Position numbers and translations under genes: made by a program. Shown in pieces: positions 37,882 to 48,985 of a stretch of DNA of 64,000 nucleotides (positions within the stretch are counted from its first letter, which is position 1; the number at the start of each line of letters is the position of its first letter). This stretch comes from Pterobdella sp. o SKG-2022 (taxonomy: Eukaryota > Annelida > Clitellata > Hirudinida > Piscicolidae). The notes under the pieces were generated by a model that saw only the letters and a list, made by a program, of their open reading frames with translations, was not told where the DNA came from and did not search any database. The DNA is taken from NCBI GenBank assembly GCA_964035795.1, contig OZ038324.1, positions 9,091,077-9,155,076 of the forward strand. Reading direction: 5' to 3'.

Positions 37882-39239
37882 AAGTGTTTGTTTTTAATTG
37901 CTTTATTCAATAATTAATTTGAAATTGTTTCAAACAAATTTATAGAATTTTTCATGCTATGTTTTTGCTAGAGTTAATTTTAATTTTCTTCATCCAATTC
38001 TAACTTGATAAATGTTTGCCTAAGCGAACTATATTCGAGAAAGTCAGTCTAAAGTTTCATATTTCGTGCTTTTGTTTGTTTTATGTTTTATTATATATTT
38101 ATAAGTCACGGCCAACGAGTTTTGTTCGAGAACTTTATGTTCTGGTGAAAAAAAAAAATTTTATTTAATAATTCAATTTTGAAAGTAAAGACTTGATTCA
38201 ATTTAAACAACTGCATCTGAAAATCAACAAAAAAAATTGAGATCCGGATCTGCGAGAGTTAAGGTGTTTTACATAAATAAACTGCAGCCTGGTCCCTGTT
38301 AAGGCCCTCTAAACAAATTACTGGTGAGAATAAAGTGATTGATGTGGCTGGGAACGGAAAATGAATCATAAATGATCAAAGAAGCATATAGTTTCATGGA
38401 ATTATATCTTTACACTTAAATTTCTTTGTTAAGGGCTGAGTAATAAAGTTGCTGATATGCATAGGTTTAATGGAGTGGTTCACGTAAATAAAAGACTCAA
38501 GAAAAGTTTCTTTAAAAAATAAAGAATAAAACTAAATAATGAATATTTTATAATGTATATGAAAAATTGGTTTTTTGAGAAGGGTTTGATTTACTGAATA
38601 TCATAAATGAACGGACTCTTTTACACAACGAAAAGTAAAGTCGATTCAAGAATATTTTTTGGGTTTTTCAAGTTTTATTCCAATTTTTAATGGCTCAAAA
38701 TCGATAAAAAAATATTTGAATTTTTGCGATATACCTGTTTTGAATGTCAGTTCTGAGAAATTCATGGCTTGTGTAAATTGAAAAATAAAAATTTTGGAGA
38801 GAACTTTTTTACGACCTAAAAATAGGCTTTTTATAACCATGTTTATGCTGTATCAGATTGTTGAGAAAAAAATTTTAAAACAGTGAAACTCTAATTTAAA
38901 ATAAATTCCATGAGTCTTAGAATTCATTTTTCAAAATTAAGTGACACAAAGGAGTTAATTTAGTTATGACACTTTCTGTAAATCTAATTTCAAGCTTAAA
39001 AAAAAAAATAACACTTTAAATATGTAAATGAAGAAAAATTAATATATGAAAAAAATTACTCCACAAAATTGAATTTTCAACAGTCTGTCTCAAATTGAAA
39101 TTTAATATAACGCTATTGTTTTGGCAAGTTTCAAGAGCTCTGAAGCGTTTTCATGGTAAAATCACCCAAAATATGTAATCTGCATAAATTTCTGTAATCA
39201 CATAGATTGCTTCTTGTTTTCTCAAAAACGTTGAAGAAA
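37882..39239. other. No recognised gene
   Basis: AT-rich sequence without a supported frame; the minus-strand frame at 38646-38840 has no recognisable domain. Confidence 0.5.
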
Positions 39240-39443
39240 ATGAATGGAATGGTCGGAGAAAATATAATTTCAAAAAATCTCGGAGCTGCGGCGATTAATG
39301 TGTTAGTGAAAGAAAGCGTGGAAAAAAATATAAACTTATTGCCACTTAACGGAAAAGTTATGGAGCATTATTGGAAAGCAGTTTTAATGAAACTCAGATT
39401 CGATGGGGAAGTTTCTAAGGAAGAGTTTATGCGTGCTCCTTAA
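39240..39443 (+). CDS. Unassigned small ORF
   Basis: An ATG-started 67-residue frame beginning MNGMVGENIISKNLGAAAIN and ending GEVSKEEFMRAP. Codon choice and residue mix (Gly, Ala, Val, Glu, few homopolymers) look more coding-like than the surroundings. It could be a small gene, an exon or a remnant; no domain is recognised. Confidence 0.25.
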   Translation: MNGMVGENIISKNLGAAAINVLVKESVEKNINLLPLNGKVMEHYWKAVLMKLRFDGEVSKEEFMRAP

Positions 39444-40405
39444 TGCTGCGACAGAAATGGTGTAGTTAGGGCGCACAAGTGGTTTTTCGATAACTTTTTT
39501 AATGACGGCTTTCCCAGATTTGTAAGGTTTTTTGATACCGGATTTATTTTCAGCAAGGATTAATTTATAACAAACATGGCTGGTCAGACCAGTTGCTGGT
39601 TTTTTGTTTTATGGTCTCTGTTTGATCTTTGCGATTTTTGAGGTTTAGTTTAGTTTACAATTTTTCTGATTTTTTTCACTTTGAATGGTACAATGATTTA
39701 CTCAAAGCAGATAAAACTCCAAAACTATTTCTTGGTGCTCATGAGCTCAGGCATCTTATTGAATTTACTTTTAAGAGCACATAAATTATCATCGTAAATT
39801 GCAAGTCTTGATCAATCTTTGGAAAATGAAACAATAAGTACGCTTAAAATATTTAAAAAGAAATCAAAAAAAAATTTTTTTGGATGAGGATAATAACTTC
39901 TTAAGGAATTGATAGAAAACTTTTAATAAAAGATTGAGAGAGCTTTTTCAAGGCTATCATTCGGCTGGTTAGGCATTGTTGCAGATGAGTGTGCTTTGAA
40001 AAAAAATTTTTTAGAGTTTTTTTTTTTTATTGCATTTTTTTTTAACCAATTTGTTTACGAAAGTATTTCATTTTTTTTTTTAACTTTTTAATAGATGAAA
40101 AAATTGTAAAATGTGATTCAATTCTAAAAAATGGAGTTTGACGTTTTGGAATTTAGAAAAAATGAAATAAAGATGCTATGAAAAAAAATCCAATAAACAA
40201 AAAATAAAATGTTTAAGTTGAAAAAAATAAATAATATTTTGTATCAACAATTAAGGGAAATAATTAAAAGAGCCACAAAGAGGATTCATGACTTCAAAAT
40301 TAAGAAAGATATGGCAAACAAGCTTTTTCAGTATTTTTCCAGCCGTTTGACAGCATCTCATTCAACTTTTTGATTAATATTTTTAACATTTTTCTTATTT
40401 TTCAG

Positions 40406-40609
40406 AAAACAACATGCGATACTCAAGAGCAAGCAAGATGGCTGAGACATTTAGAAAACTTGTGTGAAATTTGCATTCCCTTATATCAAAGAAACTTTCA
40501 ACAAACAGTCAAGCACCCTAAACCTTACATGTGTTTATTGTGCAATTTTTATCATTTTTTTTTATTAAAAGATCAACGTGCCTTTGATAATTTGATTGGA
40601 GGTCTTTGA
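40406..40609 (+). CDS. Candidate 3' exon of an unassigned gene
   Basis: A strong 3' splice site (T-rich tract, TTATTTTTCAG ending 40405) opens directly into a phase-0 frame beginning KTTCDTQEQARWLRHLENLC and including CEICIPLYQRNFQQT, to a stop at 40607-40609. The first 50 residues contain six Cys and look genuinely coding; the last part (FYHFFLLKDQ) is less convincing. No ATG near the start, so it would be a downstream exon. No partner exon or family found. Confidence 0.3.
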   Translation, partial: KTTCDTQEQARWLRHLENLCEICIPLYQRNFQQTVKHPKPYMCLLCNFYHFFLLKDQRAFDNLIGGL

Positions 40610-41312
40610 TTAACAACGCTGTCTGGTTTGATGCATTCATCTCGAACCATTTCATATTTTTTAGATCTATCTCAAAATTTAATATTTGTTTTTTATTTTG
40701 CCTGTTTGTTCATTTTTCAATAGTTTATAATATACTTTTGAAAAATTATTTTTTATTATTAGTTCATTTTTAACTCTTTCAATATTTGATTTATGTTTTC
40801 AATAATCATTTTAATTTACTCATAATTGAAAAATTTGATTGATAAAACGAGAAAAATGCTCTAGTTTGAAGTTCGTTATATGATTACAGCTTAAAAAGTT
40901 TTGACTATTGTGAAACATCCACTTGAATCGTACATTCATAACAGATGACCAGAACATCAGAGTAGATATCAAATAAAATCAAAATTGCGGTTTTTCTAAA
41001 TACAATAATTCAAAAAAATATGATTTTGTTATATGAGAGCTCAGAAAACAACTAAAAATATGCATAAAAGCCAAATTTTCAAATTGCTTAACAGATTCTT
41101 ATTAAATAAAATTTGTTAATATAAATGATGCTAATAACTCACTCATTGAATACACGTAAATGTTTGAATTTTATACTATTCACAAGTGCCATTTTCCATG
41201 CAGCATTTTTTTGTTTAATTAATTCTCAACTTTTAAAATTCCAAACTTACTTTTAAAGTCGAGAAGCTTCTCCAATGAAATTTATTCTTGAATGTTTTTT
41301 GAAGACAAATGA

Positions 41313-41582
41313 TTAATCTTGCTTCAAATTCCTCTCAATCGACTCTTGCCATGATTCATTGCAGCAAAATGAAGTATTCCAATAATCTTTCCACTTTATT
41401 CGAAAGAATTTCGCTTCTTTAAATATTCTGATTAAGTTATTTTTTTGGTCAGACGTCGCTAGAGATGCAACTAAACGAAGTTTTATTTGATGAGTCCAAG
41501 CCGAGCTTTCATCCAACAAATTTGTAAATCTCATCGAGTTTTTGCCACGACTTAAATTTTCCATCGTACAATAAAGCACCAT
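41313..41582 (-). CDS. Unassigned ORF next to the assembly gap
   Basis: An 89-residue frame starting MVLYCTMENLSRGKNSMRFT and ending SWQESIERNLKQD. Composition is protein-like, with Trp at several positions and two adjacent Cys. The unsequenced gap begins 24 bp upstream of its 5' end, so any upstream exon would be in or beyond the gap. Loosely resembles the C-terminal part of the frame at 26328-26486. No family recognised. Confidence 0.3.
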   Translation of the reverse strand: MVLYCTMENLSRGKNSMRFTNLLDESSAWTHQIKLRLVASLATSDQKNNLIRIFKEAKFFRIKWKDYWNTSFCCNESWQESIERNLKQD

Positions 41583-41605
41583 TTCTCATTTTATATAAGA
41601 AAACA

Positions 41606-41805
41606 NNNNNNNNNNNNNNNNNNNNNNNNNNNNNNNNNNNNNNNNNNNNNNNNNNNNNNNNNNNNNNNNNNNNNNNNNNNNNNNNNNNNNNNNNNNNNNN
41701 NNNNNNNNNNNNNNNNNNNNNNNNNNNNNNNNNNNNNNNNNNNNNNNNNNNNNNNNNNNNNNNNNNNNNNNNNNNNNNNNNNNNNNNNNNNNNNNNNNNN
41801 NNNNN
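41606..41805. other. Assembly gap (200 N)
   Basis: Exactly 200 Ns, a likely conventional placeholder. The right edge runs straight into an (AT)n tract, which suggests that a simple repeat caused the break. Confidence 0.99.
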
Positions 41806-41846
<41 letters not shown>

Positions 41847-41880
41847 TTTGCGCTTGTGTGTGTGTGTGGTGTGTGGTGTA
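41806..41880. repeat. (AT)n then (TG)n microsatellite
   Basis: About 18 AT units directly after the gap, then TGTGTGTGTGTGTGG-type sequence. Confidence 0.9.
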
Positions 41881-44467
41881 TTTTTTAAAAATGTATCTTG
41901 TATAGAATTTTTATATATGTAAATTTTTGTTATTTCCGAAATATTCCGCAATGTAATAAAAATATTACGACCTTTGTTGAGCTATCAGTTATTTCAATAA
42001 AGGTCTCAAAAAGCACATTTCAAACATACATGGAAACAATTACAAAATATATTAGTTTTCAAAAGCATTTTTTTTTCAGGCTTCAACTAAACATTCCAAA
42101 AGTGATGGCTTCGAAATGTCGCTGAGAAAGAATGTTCATGCAAAATCTCCACACGTCAAAACTAAAAATTGCTTGTATGTTTTTTAAAGTTCAAAAATCA
42201 GTTCTTACATAAAAACTGCACTCTCCAGTAAGTTGGAACTTAAAAATGCGACATATGGAAAAATTAAGCGCTAAACTTAATTTCACTAAGTAAAATAATC
42301 AAAAATTATCTTTTAATACCAGCTTATCCAACTCTGTCATACGCCTTCCAGCTCTGTCGTGACATTGAAAATATAATCTTTGGAGAAGTATAAAATTTGA
42401 ATTCTTCAATTAATTCTACTAGCTCATCAAAACTGCTTTTTTGAGGTTTTCTCGATGTTCTAACAGAAACAAATAAACCCAAAAAATTCGACATTTTTTT
42501 TGATTATCAATGAATCCGAATTTTCTATATCAGAGTTTCCGGATTTTTGAAGTCATTTGGAAGGTTTTTAAAACTACTTAATAAAAGCTTCGTAACCGCA
42601 TGTTTGCATGTTTCGTGTGAGAAAACTGCCGTTATGCTATTGGTTGATTTTCGAGTTCCTAAGAGTTATTTAGGTAATGCCTAAATGGGTTTTTTTGGTT
42701 ACTAAACTGCCTCAGCTGCACGGCTGGCAGTAAAACAGTTTAAACACAAAAAAACTTGTATTTTATATGAATCTGTGTGCATACCATTTCTATCAGGTTT
42801 AATATTTAAAATTGAAATCAGCTTTTTGCCAACAAATAGTCAACTAAATTCATCTAAATTCGTCATTTTGTCCAAAGTTTTGGTATCAAAATAGGCTTGA
42901 AAGGTTTCAAAAGAAAAAAGGAATTTCGAAAAAAATGCGGCAATTAATTGAAAAAACAAATTGCAGTCAAAATAATTAATTTCTAATTATCATAAATCAA
43001 ATACATGAAAGCATTAGCCACTAAATTTTGAATAAGATGCATTAGAGTTTTGAAAATAATTATGTTACAATAGCATTTAATGCAGAAAAATGTTAGTTTT
43101 TATTGATTATACGATATTAAATATGAAGCGCTGTAATTATATTTAAAAGCCATCACCATTATTTCCGACAGACGCGGCTTAAAGAGCATTTTAACTTTAA
43201 TTCAAAACATCTTTCGTAGTTTGGATTTATAACTTGATTAAAAGTTGGGAAAAGATTATAATTTTTGAAAAAATTCCCACATTGGCATAACATTAGCATT
43301 GAATGAAATTATTTGCATAATAACATTAATATGTTTCATCTTAAATTAAGTGGAAAACAAAAAAAAACACTTTTTTTTTCTTATCTCAATCTACCCATAA
43401 ATTCATCATCATCAACTCTTTATCCCTGCCAAATAAAATGTCATAATTGAAGCCGTTTTCTTGTTTAAAAGTTTAACTCTACATAATCGTTATGCTCATC
43501 ACGTGTTCCTGTATTATTAGCCACTCAACTTTTTAGTATAATATTTTATTTTCTTTTTATGGTATTTCTCTTTAATTTAGATACTTTTAATTGTTGTATC
43601 TTTCTTTTATGCGAAGTGTTTGTAATGTATGTTTTCTCTATCTTTTATAAGTTTTATTCACCCATTTATCATGCACTTTCCTAACAAAAGTTTGATTTTT
43701 AGTCACTTTTTGTAATCTCGGCGTTCATTCGGGCTCTGCGCTCTTTATCTTCTTGTGCCTAATTTTTATGGATATAAATAGACTTTTTTTATTATGTTGT
43801 ATATGTATAGCTTATTTTATTCTTATGTGTGAGTCGTAAAAGCAAATGATAGTGTTCTGTTGTGCCCATGATAATGAAGAACGCTTTCTCAATCTTTATT
43901 TACACCATTTGTTCTTCTTAAAAATTAAATTTCCAAAAGTTTTGAATTCCATTTAGCTTCAAACTTTGAAATTTTTTTTAAAAACACGTTCATCCAAGAA
44001 AATCAGCTAAAAATTTTGATAATTAAAATCTTAGCCTAATTTAATGAGTTTGAAAAACTGCATTATAATTTTAAAAAACTATACGAAGTTCAAGTTATCA
44101 AAAAACATGGCATGAAACCCTTACAAAACTAGCGGTTTAATTATTTCGAGTGATATATATGAGCAAAAAAGCTTGTCCCATTTATCTCTCATCTGTTGCA
44201 AGCATCATCGCCTATCTTCACATGACATCAGCCTAATTTTGCTTGCATTAGAGTCCTCCCTTTTACTCGTGCTAATAGTCTTTCTATTCTCTCGTACTTT
44301 CACATCATTCATTCTGTACTTCATTTTTTTAAATGCATATTTTTATAAATTTTCAACTTTTATTTTGTAGTTTTGGTTTTTTCAAGTATTGTTTTAGTAA
44401 ATAAATTGTTAAACTTAATCTTTGCGTTTGTAATTCATTTTTAAACAAAAACTTCGTAGAATTCCTA
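41881..44467. other. No recognised gene
   Basis: AT-rich. Around 42590-42630, AAAAGCTTCGT and GTTTCGTGTGAG echo the foldback repeats at 5.3 and 37.8 kb. A short ATG frame at 44159 has a hydrophobic start but no donor site, so it is not called. Confidence 0.5.
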
Positions 44468-44952
44468 ATGAAAGGCTGTTTTATTATGCTCTTCACATTG
44501 ACCACAATATTCAGCAAACAAAGTAACAGAGGCACTATTTGTAAGCAATATACATGAGTAAATATAAATTTTACAGACAAATGTGATGTATACAGCTGCG
44601 ATTCTCAATGCTTTATGGGTCATTTAGTGGACGATAAAGGCTGCTCAACCTGTCTCTGTTACCAACCTTGCAGTGTTCTTTATTTATTGATGGATTTATA
44701 TATTATTTTCATGTCACCTCCATCTGATTAATTAGATGGGGAAGCTAATCGTAAAAATTTAATAAAATTTTTGATTAAATTCTTGGAATATATACACAAA
44801 GAGCTGCCCAATGGGTTTCATTAACATGATGAAATTTGCAGAGAGTATTGTGTCAGCCAGGAACATACTGCCGCGTCGACATTAAGAGCTGCCAAGTTTA
44901 TCCGTGCACTTATCGAACAGAATGTATTAAATCTGGCTTTTATATATCGTAA
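44468..44952 (+). CDS. Antistasin-like small secreted cysteine-rich peptide
   Basis: Three exons join in phase into 91 residues: 44468-44540, 44577-44672 and 44846-44952 (stop TAA 44950-44952). Exon 1 gives a signal peptide (MKGCFIMLFTLTTIFS). Exon 2 gives C-x4-C-x3-C-x9-C-x2-C-x-C (KCDVYSCDSQC, then DDKGCSTCLC), the antistasin spacing with its Asp-Asp-x-Gly-Cys core. Exon 3 adds six Cys (LCQPGTYC, CQVYPC, TEC), like the Cys-rich segments that often follow antistasin domains. Antistasin domains are serine-protease inhibitors in leeches, hydra, molluscs and others; inhibitory function here is inferred. Intron 1 is only 36 bp. The exon 2/3 junction (donor A|GTGTTC, acceptor GAGAG) is the least certain step. 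It lies 509 bp upstream of the next gene on the same strand. Confidence 0.72.
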
Positions 44953-45460
44953 AGAAAATTATTCTCCGAGCAATTCGATTAGTTTAAAGCTTTTCAACAA
45001 ACAAAAAAATGACAAAATATCTAGGCCTAAATTTATTTATCTATAATTTTCAAATTTGTTATTTCGAAAGACTGAATATAAAATTAAGAATTAATTTTTT
45101 TTTTTGAGAAATTTAAATAGTGGTTTGGTAAGATTTGCTGCTTTTGGAAAGTGAAAAAAACAGAAAATTGAAAACTTGTTTTTGAAGAATTTGTAAAAAG
45201 ATTTGAACACAATCTTGACAAATTCAATTAAATGGGTACTAAATGATTTTAAACTATTCACGATTAAAACTTTTAAACGCATAAATTACAATAAAAACTT
45301 TTTAAAATACTTTGTTACAATTTCTTATAAACTTCAACAAGTTTTTTAAAAATAATTTTTACAAACTAAAATTTACTTTTGGTTGCTATTTTCGAAAGTC
45401 ACTTTAGTTTCATGACTAAAAAAGTTTTTTTTAAATGGAATCTGCATTTTGATTTCAAAA

Positions 45461-48400
45461 ATGTATAAACAATCAATTTTTTGTAAAGAACTTTTTCGAG
45501 GCATGCGTTCCTTGCAGAGAGGTTATTCCAAAGTTAAATCTCAGTCCATGAAGTCTTGGCAGATATCCGAGTATGGAGGAATTGAAAAGTTATTTTTAAA
45601 CGAAAATGCTCCGATGCCGACAATTGTCAATCCAAAGGATGTTCTTATTGAGGTTAAGGCAGCATCTGTAAATCCAATTGATCTCAAAATGATCAGTAAG
45701 CTTTATAACATTTTCACGTTTATCCAAATCTTCTCTTAGTATTCTTAATTTTGTTGTGAATAAACTTTTAATCAGTCATGCAATATAAAACAAACAGGTG
45801 GTTATGGCTCGAAGGCTATCACTGAAATAAAGAAACTGGCATTTTTTGACAGAAACCTACCTGAGTTTCCTCTTACAATTGGCAGGGATTTTAGTGGGGT
45901 GATTGTAGATCAAGGAAGAAATGTGTCAAAGTCTTTGAAGCTTGGTGATGAAGTTTGGGGTACTGTTAACATCACACAGCAAGGGGCATTTTCTCAATAT
46001 ATCCTTGTATCTTCTAAAGAGGTTATGTTGCTTTTTTTTAGAAATTCTATTAAATAGTTATTGACTTTTGGTTTAAATCATAATTATTTCATGTATGTTT
46101 CCATGTCATGTTTAGTTCGACTGCGGTCTACATGATGATGAGATGATAATGTTTTCATGGCCTGGAATTGTATAAAAATTGAAAATAGTTTGATTCATTA
46201 AATAGTATCCAATAACATAACCCCCACATTAGTCAACAATAAAACTCATGGTTCCCACCAACCTCATGCCCAAACCACTTCAAACCTTTAACACTCACTG
46301 AACACTTGCACTACCAAAACCATAATAACTCTATTCATTTCTAACCACCCAGATTCACCACAAACCCCCATCTTTCTCAAGCACTCAAGCTGCTTCAATC
46401 CCCTATGCTGCATCCACACTCTGGAGTGCTTTGTCCCCTATCTGTGGTAATGTGCATAAGGAACAGTTACATGGAAAGAAGTTTGTCTCATAATTATATT
46501 CACTGTTATTATTTGTTTTTTTATTCAATTTTTTTTATTTATTATTTTTTTTTGTGTTTGGTGAGTGCATTGAGATAAATATTATTCAGTTAATGAATAT
46601 TTCAGAGAAAAATTTTAACTTTCACTCAATATTATTCTTTCTAGTTTTATTTGATAAAGAGGATTTTTTAATAAATGTGATATAGTTAAATAAGTTGCAC
46701 CTAGTTTTTTCAATTATTCTTTTTTTTTATTCTACCACTAAAATACTCATTATATTTCTTCAAATCATATCCAAGTTTCAATTTTAGAGAATTTAAAATA
46801 AAATGTATTAAATTCAATTGGCATAATTTAGTTAATTTGTAAACTAAACATCACAAACCCTGCTCTATGTAGGAAGCAAGCAGAAGAGAATTTTTGAAGA
46901 ATAAAAAATTTTTTTTTTTTGATACAAAATATTTATTTCAATTGGAGTAAAAAGTTTTATTTTTTGAAATGAAAACCATAACATAAGTATGTGAGCAATA
47001 TTTTGCTTCATCAAATCCTCTTCCAAGTGCAAAGAAGCTTACTAGTTTTTGTTTCTTTCCAATAAACACTGAAGTGTCTTCGGGCATTTGTGGGTAAAAC
47101 TAACAAAGAAATGAGCAAAACTTCTTCATTCGCTTAAGAGGACCACGGCAAACAGCATCTTAGGATTAAAAGTTGTGATAAAAAAGAATTCATACGACAA
47201 AAGCGCATATGGAATTATGCCGCTGTAAATGCTTTGATTTTTTATAAGTTGTTTGTTGAAGTGATCAAAATTCCTCACAAAGTGTAGATCATTGTTTTAT
47301 TGACCAAATAATACTTTGAAATTTTTCTAGAAGTTTTGCATGGGTTATGAGTTTTTTAATTCCTTTATAGAGATAGCGAAAATAGCTTTAATTTTCGATA
47401 TTTTTAGCACCACAGGGCTATGTACAATAAATTTGAATTTATTTGAATATTGATTTTTTTACACTTGTGAATACTTTTGATCACTTCATTTAAACAAATG
47501 CTTATCCTGCTGTTCGATAGCTGAGTCGCAATCATTCTATTATTTATTTTTATTCTGTTATTATGAGATTGTTTCCAACGGAAATATTTGTCTTTTTTTG
47601 CAGTTATTTTTCAAATGCCCCCTGAAATATTCATAAGAAAATAATGGCTGTCTGTTTTTTTTGTGTTTATATTGAATCAACAAAAAGAGCCTTTTTGTCT
47701 CATTTCGAAAAAATGCCAATTTATTTTGTTACAAATGAAGCTTTTATGCCAATAGAACGCCACTGTCTGAACAGTGAATATTTTTATCCAATTTTTTTTC
47801 ATTATTTCGTTTTGAACTTTAATTAATCAAAAAGTTTTGAGGAATTTTTCTCGGGTTAAAATTATGCAAGGGTATCAAATTAGTTGAGAAACAAATGTTT
47901 TTTCGTTTATCTAATTTATCAAGTTTAATCGATGGCGATATTCATCTGAACAGCCAATCACATTATTTGATGCTTCTGAGAATAACTCAATCAAAGGGGA
48001 TAATTTAATTTCAAATTGACCAATGGCGTTACAGAGTCTTGCTTCTTGGAGGGAGTGGAGGTGTGGGCAGTTGCGCCATACAGGTTCGAAGTTTCAATTT
48101 TATAAGTAACAATTCTATTTAATATTCATTAATAAATATATTTATAAATTTAAAAAATGGAAATTTAAAGTTTTTGAACGGGTACGGGGCGGAGGTGACG
48201 ACAACTGTCGCAGGAGATTTTGTATCGAGAGCTGCAGAATTGGGTGCGACAAATGTCATCGACTATCACCAACATGACTCCTCTTTTTTGATTGGTGCTC
48301 ATGCAAAGTAGGAATGTGCTTTTTTTAAATTAAAATTTTCCAATAATATTTTTATGAATCATATCTGGATTTCCTTTTTTTTGTTTTGATATTTTTTACC

Positions 48401-48916
48401 ATGAACAATTTTTCAAGAAGTCATAAACATGAAACTTATCTAATTAAATACAAAACTGTCCGATGATTTATCTAATGCAAACGGAAAAAATTACTCCATG
48501 TTTAATTTATAATATTTACTTCCGTCTTCCTACCCCAAACATTTGAAGACACAATCCAGTCTCAATGAAGAATATGAGCATGTGAATGGCTAATAACACG
48601 TAAATATTGATAATGAAGCATATTTTCTTTAACAATTATATGAAACACTAGTATCTTTTTATTGGTATAAAAGTTCCAAGGAAAGACCTCATATTTATGG
48701 CACTAATCACAATTTTTATTCTATTACATTGTACTTCGAAAAAGTATATAGAATGAAGATTTATGGCTTTCTTAAAATTATAAAAGTGGTTTTCGTCAGA
48801 ATTAAATAAATATGCAAGTTTAAAAAAGTATCGGATGAAATAACGCAACCAAGGGTTTTTCATGTGCTTTATGTTTCTTCTTCAATTTTTTGCCTATTTG
48901 TTTCATGCAAATATCA

Positions 48917-48985
<69 letters not shown>

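Noticed and set aside
44159..44236. Short hydrophobic ATG frame as an alternative signal-peptide exon for the antistasin-like gene
   Set aside because: It runs into a stop without a GT donor, whereas the ATG at 44468 splices in phase.
45449..45460. Upstream start of the RTN4IP1-like protein at 45449
   Set aside because: The codon is TTG; the first ATG is at 45461 and gives a normal mitochondrial presequence.
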